64,000 nt of DNA from Delphinapterus leucas (taxonomy: Eukaryota > Chordata > Mammalia > Artiodactyla > Monodontidae). Where the stretch lies: the NCBI RefSeq assembly GCF_002288925.2, contig NW_022097993.1:6573537-6637536 (forward strand), in the 5' to 3' direction. The position numbers and the translations under genes are program-made. Of this stretch, positions 23,889 to 36,445 are shown piece by piece; position 1 is the first letter of the stretch; each line of letters opens with the position of its first letter. The notes under the pieces are model-generated. The model did not search any database. It saw nothing but the letters and a program-made list of their open reading frames with translations, and was not told the DNA's origin.

Positions 23889-24866
23889 CTGAAAAGAAAT
23901 CAATATAACTGTAAGTATAAAGGAAAAAAAATAAGTAAACAGATACTAGAAAAAGAGTAACAACTAGTTATTTCCAAGAGTATCACCAGAAATCCTGGTA
24001 TAAATGTTCAAAACACTGTTTGGCATACAGTGGATATACAATACTAGAATAAAGACCAATGACAGTGTCACCTAACAATGTCACCTAAGTTATTAAAAGA
24101 AAGGAACCAGAACACATTACAGCAGCTCAAGAACAAATCTATCCATAGATGTAACTAATTTATTTCATCTAATAGAATCCAAATATATTAGTTTTAAATA
24201 TATAATCAGTTAACATTTTTGTCAAACACAAATAAGAAATTGCCAAGTGAATTGGTATCTCTAGATTTAACTGTAAAAACTGCTATTCACTAATGTGCCA
24301 ACTCTTGCAACTTTAATAGTAGCTATCATTTACTCATCATTAAGCTGAAGCAGCAATTACTGAGGAAAAATATTTTACAACTAGTCATGCTATAACCACA
24401 AACGTTAGAGGGCAAGGGAAACAAAATGGAGAACCACACTGATTTATTGTAGAGGATTGAAGACCTGTTCGATGAACGTTCAAACTTCCTAATCAGGCTA
24501 AGTTTCAAGGTTTCCAGATTGATCGCTGATTTACCGTTAGAACTCCTATCAGTACATTTAAACAGAACAAAACAAACAAACAAAAAACTCATTTTATTCA
24601 GATCATACAGTGTTAAAATAAAGAGTATATATCTTTTGAATTTTAACCCATTTTCAAAACTTTCTACATGGGTAAACCCGGGTTTTATCTTCAGAACTTC
24701 CACTTTCTGGGGACTTTTCCTCACCTATAAAATGAGAGAAGTAATATCTATCTTACAAGGTCACTGTAAGGATTGTAGTTAAGATACATCTAAGGTATCT
24801 ATCAAAGTCGACTCACGTTCTGCTAAACAATGTATTGTATGTATTACTATATTTGCTCTACATAAC
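23889..24866. other. Intron E8-E9
   Basis: This is AT-rich intron. No repeat family or coding exon was recognised. Confidence 0.5.
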
Positions 24867-25061
24867 TTGTTAACTTACTTATTCCTTTACAGTCATTCCG
24901 AACTTTATCCTCCATGTTCACCTGCAGTTGCATGCTCAGCTTCTGATAAACTGCTGCTGTTGTCTGAAGAAACACTACTGGTAATTTTCGGACATTACAC
25001 CACTCACATTTTGTTAGATCAGAGGTATTTAAAGTAATCCCTACAGGTTCCTTTTCTGGTT
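24867..25061 (-). CDS. SENP6: SENP6 exon E8, with competing donors
   Basis: This encodes [20 protein letters not shown] followed by [13 protein letters not shown] and ending [10 protein letters not shown]. The end at 24867 matches the residues kept in human (N/S-KLT before LEEQ), but its donor is the weak GTTATG. A textbook GTAAGT donor lies 12 bases earlier (exon end 24879) and keeps the frame, dropping SKLT. Both donors leave one A that combines with the GT opening E9 to give Ser. I chose the conserved end by homology. On splice strength alone the inner one would win. Confidence 0.9.
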
Positions 25062-26467
25062 CTGGAGAAAAACAAATGAAAATGGAAAAGGAATCAATTC
25101 TCAAGAGGGCAAAATCATGAATGGAGGAAACCGTAAGGAAGTACAATTTTAAAGTTAAGTACATATTTATTATACTCTGTAAACAGTAACTCTAGTGGGA
25201 AATGAAGGAAAATCTTTGATCTTAAAGAAGTATCTACATTTTTTTCCAGATGGAAAGAGGATTCTAATGAAGCATACTTAAAAAATTAAACATAGCTTTT
25301 GTGATGTTATAGTATGAAATTACACTATTAAGGTATAATAATGCCTTTTGTTAAGATGTATGTAATAACTAACCATCTTAATGAATTCTAAGAATAGCAT
25401 TTAATTTTTTATTCCATTAAAGTGTTTTAGTGTAAACAAAGCTTTAGTGAGCAGTAGGATATAAAATAGCTTACCTTCTAGCTGTATCTTGATAAAATCT
25501 AAACAAAACTAAAAAATAAGATACGTTAGTAACAATCATAGATTTCTGAAGATTTTGCTACAAACACCCTAAATGACATGTTATTTGGGACTTAGCCCAC
25601 ATAAGGCAGAAAAACTGATCCATGTACTGCATTCCTCTATCTGGCCTTTACAATACTGAGAATGAAGCCAGCCTTTGCTGAAAACATAGTTGGAAATAGT
25701 TAGGGACACCAAGTTAAGACATTTAAAATAAAGGCTTTTACAAAATAAGTACAGTGCTGTAGGAAGATTAACCTACCAACAATGTATAGGATACATTAGA
25801 AAGAAGAAAAATTATGACTTAGAAGGCAGGTTAAGGAGATTATGTTAAAATTTTAATAGAAAATATACATTTGAATTGGATTGGTGGTAGTAGAGTAATA
25901 AGGAGACAGGTATGACAGGTAAGATAAAGGGACTATAGAAAGTCCTTTGGGCTTTATGGACACTGAACTAGTTCAAAACCACAATGCCTCTTGAGTGGCC
26001 ACTGTAGTCCACTAATCTATTTCTAGGAGTTGCTATGTTACAAGACATTTTTCTGCAGACCACAAAGCTTTTGGATTCTTCTTTCTCTCATACAGTTCTT
26101 TAAAATACTCTTTTCATGCATCGAGCTAGCATGAGAATAAAATGATAACACACTGGAGGATAATTCTAACTCAGTGAGAACAAGCATCTTCCTATGATGA
26201 ATACGTACTACCTTGAATATTACATCATGATAAATTGAAAAAAAATTTTTATTGGAGTATAGATGATAAATTTTTTACCCAGTAATTTTTATGGTGAGTA
26301 GCAATTTACAATTGTTTATATATTCCTAAGCAATCTGAAATCTTGAAATAATTTTAATATTCTATTAAATATTTTAACTTATAAATTTTAAAATATTACA
26401 TATTAGCCTTAGCCATGAAATTTTGAATCTTATAATTGGTACAGTAAAGAGCTTAGAAGGTACTTAC
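25062..26467. other. Introns around small exon E7
   Basis: 25062-25474 and 25509-26467 are AT-rich intron on either side of the 34-base E7. No repeat was recognised. Confidence 0.5.
25475..25508 (-). CDS. SENP6: SENP6 exon E7, 34-base small exon
   Basis: The exon codes FCLDFIKIQLE and the first base of the next Glu codon. It is too short to show as an open frame, but it fits exactly between E6 (phase 0) and E8 (phase 1). The acceptor is CTTATTTTTTAG and the donor GTAAGC. The residues match the conserved pre-protease block of SENP6. Confidence 0.93.
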
Positions 26468-26638
26468 AATTACAGGCTCTGTTAATAGTCGGCAGAGTGT
26501 TCCTACTCGTATACTTCGACAGTTTAAAATTACGCTATCAAAGGAACTTTGGCAGCTTAAAGATACAGGATCAACTAAAGTTTCTTGAGAAATCACTTTG
26601 CGACGTTTTAGAGGTATGTTGATTATAGAATTACCAAA
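26468..26638 (-). CDS. SENP6: SENP6 exon E6
   Basis: This is 57 whole codons, phase 0 at both ends. It opens [20 protein letters not shown] and ends [19 protein letters not shown] is a classic monopartite nuclear-localisation-like cluster. The second half begins the conserved block that runs into E7 and E8, upstream of the protease core. The acceptor is TTTTTCAG and the donor GTAAGT. Confidence 0.95.
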
Positions 26639-26739
26639 CTGAAAAAGGAAGAAAATTTTTCACTTAATAAGTTACTAAAACAAAGCTGCACACTAAGTAG
26701 ACATATGCAAAGAAGACCCAACATAAGAAATATAATTAC

Positions 26740-27078
26740 TGGGACTTCCCTGGTGGCACAGTGGTTAAGAATCCTCCTGTCAATGCAGGGGACATGGGTT
26801 CAAACCCTGGTCCGGGAATATCCCACATGCCTCAGAGCAACTAAGCCAATGCGTCACAAGTACTGAGCCTGCGCTCTAGAGCCCACGAGGCACAACTACT
26901 GGGCCCGTGTGCTGTAACTACTGAAGCCTGTGCGCCTAGAGCCCACAACAAGAGAAGCCAGCGCAATGAGACGCCCACACACTCTAGCAAAGGGTAGCCC
27001 ACGCTCGCTGCAACTAGAGAAAGCTCACGCACAGCAACGAAGACCCAACACAGCCAAAAATAAACAAATATTTTTAAA
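26740..27078 (+). mobile_element. CHR-type SINE (long form)
   Basis: It opens GGGACTTCCCTGGTGGCACA and has the tail AAAATAAACAAATATTTTTA. The 14-base duplication AAGAAATATAATTA lies at 26725-26738 and 27079-27092. Confidence 0.93.
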
Positions 27079-27227
27079 AAGAAATATAATTATCAAGACA
27101 TAAGACTGATTTTATTTCAACAGTGTTAGATGAAGTAAATATTTATTGATTCTATAACAATAACAGTAAACCTTTCCTATTTTATCTTGCTCTATTTTAT
27201 CTGGCTATTAATTGAAACGCCAGTAAT

Positions 27228-27445
27228 AGCACAGCAGTGAGAAATGGTACTCTGGGAATCAGACAGCCTGGGTTCAAAGCACAACTATGCTACCTTTTAA
27301 TGATCTGATCTTGTAAAACTTAATAACTCCTACTAAAGTTTTGGTTTCCTAAGCTAAAATGTAAGAGTATTTACTCAAATGAATTAATGCATATAAGCAG
27401 CTTAGCACTGTACTTCATGCACAGTAAAATGCTGGATAAAAGTTA
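27228..27445 (+). repeat. MIR SINE
   Basis: AGCACAGCAGTGAGAAATGG, CAGACAGCCTGGGTTCAAAG and AATTAATGCATATAAGCAGC follow the MIR order (tRNA-like head, core, tail). Confidence 0.75.
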
Positions 27446-27879
27446 GCTAGTAATAGTGGTTGTAGTATTTGGATTAAATAAGCAGCTCTTTAGAAAACAC
27501 ATAATTTAGGAAAATGGTTATTTATATTATAAAATGATGCTTCTTTATATATTAAAAAGTGTTAAATGACTTGATCTGTTAAGATTTCACAGTCACTCTC
27601 AAATGCAAATTAATCATAATATAAAAATGTATTTTATATAAATATACTTTAAATTAAATGTAATTAAAAGTAAAGTTATTATGTTAAAAACCTTATTATC
27701 ATCACAAGAATAAAACATGATCTTGATTAAAAACCAAGAGGAAAAAAAAATGTCCACTGCACAAAATAGTCACTACTCCCATTATCCCTCTAGAGACATT
27801 TCTGTGATCTATGTCACAGGAAAAAATATGTATTAAAACAAAATGTGATACACACACACATATTTATTTCTGTAAACTG

Positions 27880-29480
27880 CTTTCTCAGGCTTATTAACAG
27901 ATTTATCATGAATATTTTCCCAGGTTATTAACAGAAACCTATTAGAGCAGTTTAAAAACTTTTTTTAGCTTTAGAATTATTTCTTCAAATGAGACGTTAT
28001 TTAGCTCAATAATAAGTTAGATAATTTAAGAGCTGCTCCAGCTGAATCCATAGTGGAGAGACTGAGTCTAGAACTTGGGCAGTCCACATCCTCCCAAGGG
28101 GCCTGTAAACTGGCACAGAGGAACCCGTACTATTCAGTGTGTCAGTGTAAAAACTGCTCACAAATTCATGGAAATCCACGTTTATTTAACTGAGCCCTCC
28201 TATGCTGGACATCTGAGTTCTTTCTGACCTTTCCTCATGACACAATATTCTCTGGCAAGCATTTTTGCAGCTAAATCCTGGAATATACAATTATCACCAA
28301 ATTGCCCACCAGCATAATTATACCAATTTACACAGCCAATATTCCATTCCTCCAAACACTAGCCAAGAAGAAATACTACTATAGTTTAAATGTTTTAGCC
28401 ATCTAACACTTAAAATATATTTTACCTTAATTTCTTTTTTAGTACTTTAGTTAAAAAAAAAAACTCTATTCATACCCTTTACTCATTTTTCTATGGTTTG
28501 CTTCTATTTCTTGATTTTTAAGAAATTAAAAATATATAAAGGACCAACTCATACTTTGTCTCTTACTTCACTATTTTTTCCCATTTGCATTACCTATCAA
28601 ATTCTGTGGATGGTGTTTTGGTTCACTGTTCTGTATCTTCCATTTAATCAAATATATTCATCTCTTCATTTATTATTTTTGCTTGTACTGAAATGTTTGG
28701 AAAGGTATTCCCCAAGATTATATTAAAAATATCAATCTATATTTTTTCTATAATTTTTTCTATAATTTTAACTATATTTTATTATAGCTATTTTGTTTTT
28801 CATTTCTTACAGTTCCTATCTTCATCAAACATGTATGGTTCCGTATTTTTATCTATAACTTCTAGAATTCCGGACATATGTACATACACATATAACTTTT
28901 TAACATACAAGTTTTTTAAAGTTCTTTTTACAAAAATAAGAAAATATGCACATATTTCTGCATCTTGGTATTCTCACTAAGCAGGGCCATGTAGAAATCC
29001 TGAAAGTCATTGGTATAGCTCTGATTTTTATTGTCAGTGGCTGCATAACAGTCCATGGTATAGATATAGTTTCTTCAGCCATTTCTATATTAATGGGCAA
29101 TGATTATGTTTGCTAATAATCATATTTATACATACAGTCTAAGCACTGGAGAGAGAGGATTCCTTTGAGATTGAGTCTAGGGAATGAATTACTTGGTCAT
29201 TCAGTATACCTTTTAAATATTTTAGTAGATGTTTTACATTGCTTTCCCAAAAGGCCATAACAACTTAATTTTTTTTTCATCAGCATATAAGGAAAGTACC
29301 CTTTGCCTTGGATTGTTGCCAGTAGTACATATTAATCGACTTTGCATTAATTTTGAAAGTCTGTTAAGTACATGGTTATATTTCATTTTCTTTAATATGT
29401 ACTTTTTCTATAAAAGTTTATTACCTGAATTTTCTCTTATCTATTCCTATCTTCTTTTATTTTCTTTTTTCCTCTAATTT
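27880..29480 (-). mobile_element. Ancient LINE-1 (L1M-type) fragments
   Basis: CACCAAATTGCCCACCAGCA, TTTACTCATTTTTCTATGG, GTGGCTGCATAACAGTCCAT and GAATTACTTGGTCATTCAG resemble old L1M 3' regions in reverse. There are probably two pieces. Exact borders are uncertain. Confidence 0.55.
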
Positions 29481-29979
29481 TTAAAAGAGGACTAAATTCT
29501 GTCCCTTGGTCTATTATAGATATTAGTGTATGTTATCTGCATTATTACAAATATCCCTTTCTAGATCTATTGTCTATAGACATAATTTCTGTTATCCTTT
29601 GCCATCTGAGTATTTTAAAAATTTTATACAGTAAAATATAAAATATAGTAAAACCACAATATTATGGTAAAATACACCCAAGTTAAAATGACCTTTTCCT
29701 GCCCACTAGATTATACAAGTATATTTACACTTACATTTCACTTACTATAAGGTTATTGTTGTTTCTTGCTGAACTTTTTACACTTTAAGCATTTAATTTA
29801 AATTTATTTTTGTATGTGTTTTAATGTTCTTTCAAATAAGCTTCCAAGTGTTATTTTAAGTCCTACTTCATGACTAATTCATTCTTCTCCTAAGATACTG
29901 CCAAATTGTCCTCCCCCACAAATATTTACATACCAAAGGAGATTTAATCTGAATAAATGTCAATAAATATGAAAAGTAC

Positions 29980-30212
29980 CTGGTCTTTCATTCTTGCTTT
30001 TCTTGGCAAGGTAACTGTATTTAATTCTGAATCTGCTGGAATGCTTCTTAGTTCATGCTCTACTCTACAGGTGTTTTCATTTAGTGCTGCTTCTACTTTT
30101 CCCGTGGATGGTGCTGGGGATGAACATGCTGAATCAGCAGGTTGAGGAGAGGTGCTTTCTCTTCTGTTAGTCCTATCACTGTCATCATCATCATCATCAC
30201 TGGACAGAATGA
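29980..30212 (-). CDS. SENP6: SENP6 exon E5, acidic SUMO-interacting motif
   Basis: The translation begins at the E4 junction as [20 protein letters not shown] and ends [10 protein letters not shown]. Hydrophobic IIL followed by Ser-Ser and six Asp is the shape of a phospho-regulated SUMO-interacting motif of the PIAS type. In family terms these motifs help SENP6 favour poly-SUMO chains. [20 protein letters not shown] is a Ser/Pro-rich linker that could be phosphorylated. The acceptor is TTTGCAG. The donor, CAG followed by GTACTT, is below consensus. Confidence 0.95.
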
Positions 30213-30639
30213 CTGCAAAGAAAATGTTAAATACTTCAGATATTTCATTCCTGTCAGTTAAAAATGTAAACACATGAACAAAGTGGGAAATATATTTGCT
30301 TTCAATCTCCTCCAGATCTGAGATTAATAAAAATTAAGATATAATTCATTCTATCTGATGAAAAGTTAAATTTGGAGAACAATTAGAACTGACATTTTTT
30401 TAAACAACATACAAATGTAAAATTGATTCTACAGTCCATCACAATCACCCACACAGAAACATACACAAGTTACAGCAAAAATTAAATGTTTATCAGTAGG
30501 TTTATTTCAGAGTTCCAGAAAGTCTTAGGTATGAAGATAATCTGCATATCAATTATTCACAAAATAGCACGCATTTTAAATGTGTGTAAAATTGCATGTG
30601 ACCAAATAATTTTATCTCACACAAGGAATCACTAACATC

Positions 30640-30755
30640 ACAACTGGTCTTTGGAGTTGCAGCATCCAGAACTGTGAGACAATAAATCTCTGTTGTTTAA
30701 GCCCACTCAGTCTATAGTATTCTGTTATGGCAACCCAAGCTGACTAATACATGGT
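30640..30755 (+). repeat. MaLR/MLT-type LTR 3' fragment
   Basis: GAGACAATAAATCTCTGTTG, TTTAAGCCCACTCAGTCTAT and GCTGACTAATACA resemble the polyadenylation and U5 end of MLT/MST-type LTRs. It is short and diverged. Confidence 0.6.
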
Positions 30756-31128
30756 CTTTGCATTTACATTACAAACTTGTTCCATAGAAATCAGCCTATC
30801 TTCCTCCTCACTTCATTCTAGGCAATGTTCAAAAGTTACTCTATCAAGTAACTTTTTCACCTACCTATCTCAAATTCCACCACTTATCTAAAATTGCAAG
30901 CTTCTTCATTGTGACACCTGTCACTCTCTATTTCCTGGACCTGCTTCACTTTTCCACATAGAGTTTATCACTACTTGAGACATTGTACATTTTATTATTT
31001 GACCACCAAGGACAGAATAAAAGCTTCATAATAATAAACTATTTTAATAGGAATACAAATTTAAGAATGATAAAGTATATAGAGACTCTGCAACTAGAAA
31101 AATCTGTTTTTTAAAATCTACACTTTGG

Positions 31129-31338
31129 GGCTTCCCTGGTGGCCCAGTGGTTGAGAGTCCGCCTGCCGATGCAGGGGACACGGGTTCGTGCCCCGGTCCA
31201 GGAAGATCCCACATGCTGCAGAGCGGCTGGGCCCGTGAGCCATGGCCGCTGGGCCTGCGCGTCCGGAGCCTGTGCTCCGCAACGGGAGAGGCCACAGCAG
31301 TGAGAGGCCCACGTACCGCCAAAAAAAAAAAAAAAAAA
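31129..31338 (+). mobile_element. Short GC-rich CHR-type SINE
   Basis: It opens GGCTTCCCTGGTGGCCCAGT with the GCGTCCGGAGCCTGTGCTCC body and an 18-base A-tail. A target duplication is not obvious. Confidence 0.92.
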
Positions 31339-31559
31339 GCAATAGTAATATTATTAATAATAATGTTACTGAATACAGTCAGGATTTCTTTGGAGTTCTG
31401 TTTGAACATCAGGGATGTATAGCCACAATATTAATTTAATGTAAATTAATTTGAAATAATTCTGTGTGTTCAAGCCACCAACTAGATATATAATTAAGTT
31501 CATTGGTTTCATTTTGTTTTTGATTTTATTGTTGTTTTAAATCTCCGACTTAATTTTGT

Positions 31560-31960
31560 TTTATAATCATGTAAAACATTTACATGGTTCCAAAGTCAAA
31601 TCTATAAAACAAGGTATATTTGGAGAAATCTAGCATCTATCCCTAACTCCTACACTGTTTCCTACACTTCCAACTAACTTCTTTTTAAAATTAGCTTTTG
31701 ATATATCTTTTCATTAAAAAAAAAAAAACCTATATCCTCCCACCCTTCATAAATAAAGAGTAGCATACTATAAGCTCTGATCTGCACCTTGCTTTATTTA
31801 CTTGATTACAGATCTTGGAAATCACTCTACACAATATTAAATAAGATCTTTCTTCCCCCCTGTACAGCTACGTACACTATAGTTGATTCAACCAGTTCAT
31901 GACTGTTTCCAATCTTGTGCCATTTGTTACAAAAAGGACTGCATTTCATATACATACACA
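31560..31960 (-). mobile_element. Ancient LINE-1-like fragment
   Basis: ACATGGTTCCAAAGTCAAAT, CTGATCTGCACCTTGCTTTA and TTGGAAATCACTCTACACAA resemble old L1M 3' UTR wording in reverse. Confidence 0.5.
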
Positions 31961-32439
31961 TATGTACATGTGACTAAAGATAGGAAAAAAGATTTAGGAG
32001 ATGAACAAAAGTAGTACAGGAACGAATTTTCAGCTCTACTGAGCTATGCTAGGCACTTCATGTTATTTTTAAATTTACTCCCTCAAGAACCCTATCAGGA
32101 AGGAAATATATCCACTTATAGATCAGAGAGATTAAATTAACCGGGTCAAAGTTACAAAATGGGGCATAAGTGGCACTTGACCTAAGACTAGGGCCAAGGT
32201 CTGTGCCTTTTTTTTTTTTTTTTTAACTATTTAAGATGGATGGAATAAGAACAAAGTCAGTTATATTTTCCAACTACATGGACAGTTTTAATAATCTACC
32301 TCAAAACCATGGCACATAATTGACACAAGAAGATACCTTTTAAAATTACAGTTCTGAAATATGCTCATGCTCACATTAAAAATATATGTGAAAAATAACG
32401 GATTGATATCAGCAATACTAAAGGGAGTAAAATACTTAC

Positions 32440-32812
32440 TTGGATCATTTAGGTCTGACAGGCTTGTTTTCCTCTCTTTCAGGTTTGTGATTTTGGCTAC
32501 TTTTGCCCTAGGTAAAATGACTTTCCCATTAGTCTGTAAATTATTCTGTCCACTATCATCACAACTCACAATAATATCAACTGGAACCTTTCCCACACTG
32601 TTGCCATAAAACTTCTTGGCTGGTAATGCTGTGTTTTGTGACTTCTGTCCTCCAGAATTCTGATGAATTGATGTTCTTAATAATCCAGTAGATTCATTCA
32701 AAGTTACAGCTTGTCTGCAATTTCTTTGCAAATCCTTAGGAAAAGGAATACCACAACTTTGGCATTTGGTCTGGTTTTCTTTTTCTTTTCCACATTTTGG
32801 ACAATATCCACA
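32440..32812 (-). CDS. SENP6: SENP6 exon E4, zinc-ribbon-like start and SUMO-interacting-motif candidates
   Basis: With the distal acceptor (AAACAG) the exon opens with [20 protein letters not shown]: four or five cysteines spaced like a zinc ribbon (CPKCG, nine residues, CQSCG). An in-frame acceptor 78 bases further on (TTTTCCTAAG, exon end at 32734) would instead start at DLQRNCRQ, which is how I remember the human reference joining to CLTHLE. The rest includes [20 protein letters not shown], whose VDIIV followed by acidic residues resembles a SUMO-interacting motif, and ends SLSDLNDP. The donor is GTAAGT. The Ile codon after Pro is split between E4 and E5. Confidence 0.92.
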
Positions 32813-35546
32813 CTGTTTAGAAACCTTAAATTCCAAAAAATAAAAAATAAGGAAAGAAACAAAAGACTTTGGCATTTTATTTCAACATCATGGAACAACA
32901 ACAACAGTAATCTCAAAATTAAATCTCCTACTTCCCATCATCATCACTATGGCTACCACAAAACCCTGAATGTTATTTGAGATCTAGCATCAGAATGCTG
33001 GAAGGAATGTTGAAACCATCTAGCCCAGCAGTCTTCAAATTGGACTATGTATATTCCTCAGAGGTTACATAAAGATTTTCTAAGGCATACAGGACATATA
33101 TAATCTCAAGGGAATCAACATCTAGATCAATTCACACATGTAACCTTTCCAAAAACTGATTTGATTATGCTTCTCATGTCAAAGCACCACCTGCCACAAT
33201 TGTTCTTCTCATACTTAAAAGCAAAAAAAAAAAAGAACACTAAACCCATCTTCCATTTGAAATATTACAAGGGTGCACTGCCTTGTGGTATAAAAATCAC
33301 CGAACCAAGCAGAAGGATAATTTTAAATGTTGGAAAAATGAATCAATTCTAAGTTCTGATTAACAAAAACTTTTACATGATAATTTATTTCTAAGACAGT
33401 ACTTCAAAAATATTTTAAGGAAGGCCTAATCTAGGCCTCTTACAATTGTTATATCATTAAAAAATGTTTTTTGACAGTAGAGTGTCATGTAATTTTGAAG
33501 CATATAACATAGAAGGAGTTCAAGGTACTTGGTGATATTACTGTAATAAAACTCTTTCCATACTCATGTACCTATTTATGTGAACAAGGTTCTGTAGCAC
33601 TTATGTCTATAAGAAGGAAAATAAATATACAAATAATGCAAATGGTTGACCACGTCCTACTGTACCAGAAAGGGAAACCCATAAACAATAGAGCAGTCCC
33701 TATCTACATACTATGCTCTAATCCTCTAAAAAATTATCTAAACCCCATTATTTTCATGATGAGCATAGACATATTTCCACCTCTAGCTAGGTTTAAAAAA
33801 TATCATGGTACACTCAAAAAAGTTTAAATACGTTCATTTATGTGGGAGCTAGACCCCCATTTGCCACAGTGGGAATCAGCTATGTATGACCTAACTCTGC
33901 CTTTTAAGAATCGAGGAGCTGGGTTCAGACTGTCTCCAATACTTTATTGTCTATAATAAAGGACATATTTCAGTAAAAAGAACCCCATGGAAAAGCAATA
34001 CTTTCACATATTTTCTTATATAAAATTGATACAGAAACAGAAAAAGCACTTCTCTATTAAAATTTTTAATATTAAAATATAGAAGGAAATATATCATGAG
34101 CTATTATCATATGCCTTCCATCAGCTAAGAAACATGTATCTTAGAACCATTTGCAACAATTAGGAGTAAAATGCAGATCAGCTGAACCAAACATGATATT
34201 AAATTTTTCATGATTAAAAACCAGAGATTAAGAATTTTATCAACCTAGTGACCTAAAAACTAGAATCTCAATAATGCTCAATTACTTTTAGTAAAGTAGT
34301 AAATTTTCCTAACAATTGTATGTTAAATATAATTTCTTTTGGGAAACAAAGATTAATTAAAGTGTCATTTCCTCCCTTTTGGTCAGTGGAAGACTTACAA
34401 AATAAAATAAATCCAAATTACATATCACGTAGTTATCTGCCAGTCTCTACACAATAATAACCAACTATACTTAATAAGAAAGAGTCTGCCTTTGATGAGA
34501 CACCACTGAGATAATGTCATACTGTGTAAATATTCTGAACTTTTTATAGTTTCATTAAATACCAAAGACCTTGTTTTCTTACAAGCAGTACATAGTGTGA
34601 AATTTCACAGACTACACATGGAAAGAAAAACCACTAATCTTATTCAAGAATTTAAAGTTATGTACAGGATGGCACCAATCTATTCTTTATCTCCACCAAG
34701 AAAAGCATAAGTGGCGTGGGAATAAACATAAAAAGGAAGAAAATATATATTAGATGTTAAAAAAAAAAATTCTGAGGTTTTTAGCTTGCATGCCTAATGG
34801 AGAAAGGATGATGTGTCTGGGAAGGAGCTTTCTTCCTCTCCCCTCCTTTCCCTGGGTCAAGCAGTGGGCCAAGCACTGTGGGGAAGGCCAGTATGTCCCA
34901 AGCCGACCTTAGGCTGGCATGTCAGAGGACTGGGCACGTAAAAGGCAACGGAGCAAATAAGTAAATACACTGGAGACGATGGGAGACAGGTTTCTCACTG
35001 TCAGAGAAGGCAGTTACAAACATGCAACATATAAAAGGCTAAAGTAAACACTGTGGTGTTGGACTAGAAATGGAATTGTCAATGTAAACTCATAGATTTT
35101 AATAAGTACTGAATATTAACACAGACGCACACAAATATTTCCTAGTTCAGTCGCTGAGAGGGCCTATAAATGTGACACCCAGTAGCAATGAGCACAACTA
35201 TTGCCCAAATATCTTCCCTCCACTTATAGAAACAATGGCTTCTTGGGAGAAATGCATGACTAGGGCTGATGCAGAGAAAATACAAAGAAGTCTAGACCAT
35301 CTGGATATACCATAAAGTAAGTACTCAAATAATGATGGGAATATGTCAAAAAGAAACAGTAGCCAGCTTGAAGAACTTTCCATGGGCCAAGTCTGGGACA
35401 ATTTGAGCATCAAAATGAAAAATGATAGTTATGGAGTATAACCGTTTTGTGTAAAATAAGAATCTATGTGTCTAAGCTGATAAAAACAGAAAAATATATA
35501 AGTAAACGTGGGATAAGAAAAAACTCTTATTAATAAATGAGTACAG

Positions 35547-35882
35547 GGACTTTCCTGGTGGCGCAGTGGTTAAGAATCCGCCTGCCAATGCAGGGGACCC
35601 AGGTTCAAGCTCTGGTCTGGGAAGATCCCACATGCCATGGAGCAACTAAGCCCGTGTGCCACAACTACTGAGCCCATGATCTAGAGCTGGCAAGCCACAA
35701 CTACTGAGCCTGTGCTGCAACTACTGAAGCCCACATGCTGCAACTACTGAAGCTCGCGTGCCTAGAGCCCGTGCTCCGCAACAGGAGAAGCCATGGCAAT
35801 GAGAAGCCCACTCGCCACAACTAGAGAAAGCCCATGCACGGCAACAAAGTCCCAACACAGCCAAAAATAAATAAGTAAAATA
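35547..35882 (+). mobile_element. CHR-type SINE (long form)
   Basis: It opens GGACTTTCCTGGTGGCGCAG with repeated CACAACTACTGAGCC units and an AATAAATAAGTAAAATAAAT tail. Flanks AATAAATGAGTACA and AATAAACGAGTATA look like a target duplication. Confidence 0.92.
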
Positions 35883-36412
35883 AATAAACGAGTATAGAAA
35901 TATCTATTAAAAATACCTACTAAAATACCGGGAAAAATCTAGAAGAGTACATCTTAAAAGTGAGTAATGTGAAAATCAACATTATATACTTCCTGATATG
36001 ATGCAATAAGATCATAGCATCACTTCTGAGGATTCTTGAAAAATGTATAAATCATGATGAACCATTAGACAAACCCAACTTGAGGTACAAAGTAAGAGGC
36101 CTATATTCCTTACAAATATCAAGGTTATTAATGAGAAGGGAATATCAAGGAATTATTCCAGATTAAAGAAGACTGAAGATCATGACAACTAAATGTACAT
36201 GATCCTGTTCCCATAAAGGACACTGGTTAGGGAAAATTTGAGTGAAGTTTGTGGATTAGATGATAATTTTGGATCCATGTTAATTAAAAATATTTGACAG
36301 TTGTACTCTGGTTATATAGGAGAATTTTTTTTTTTTTTTAAGGAAACACACACTAAAGTATTATGTAGTAAATGGGCATTCTGCCTTACTTATACTCAAA
36401 TGGTACAGAAAA

Positions 36413-36414
<2 letters not shown>

Positions 36415-36443
<29 letters not shown>
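36415..36443 (+). repeat. (AC)n microsatellite
   Basis: About 14 uninterrupted AC units inside the old L1 region. Confidence 0.97.

Positions 36444-36445
<2 letters not shown>

Larger units (their letters stand above)
26639..29979. other. Intron E5-E6
   Basis: The intron holds a SINE (26740-27078), a MIR (27228-27445) and old minus-strand L1 material (about 27880-29480). 29480-29979 is AT-rich intron with nothing recognised. Confidence 0.55.
30213..32439. other. Intron E4-E5
   Basis: The intron contains an LTR-like tail (30640-30755), a SINE (31129-31338) and an old L1 stretch (31560-31960). The rest is AT-rich intron. Confidence 0.5.
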
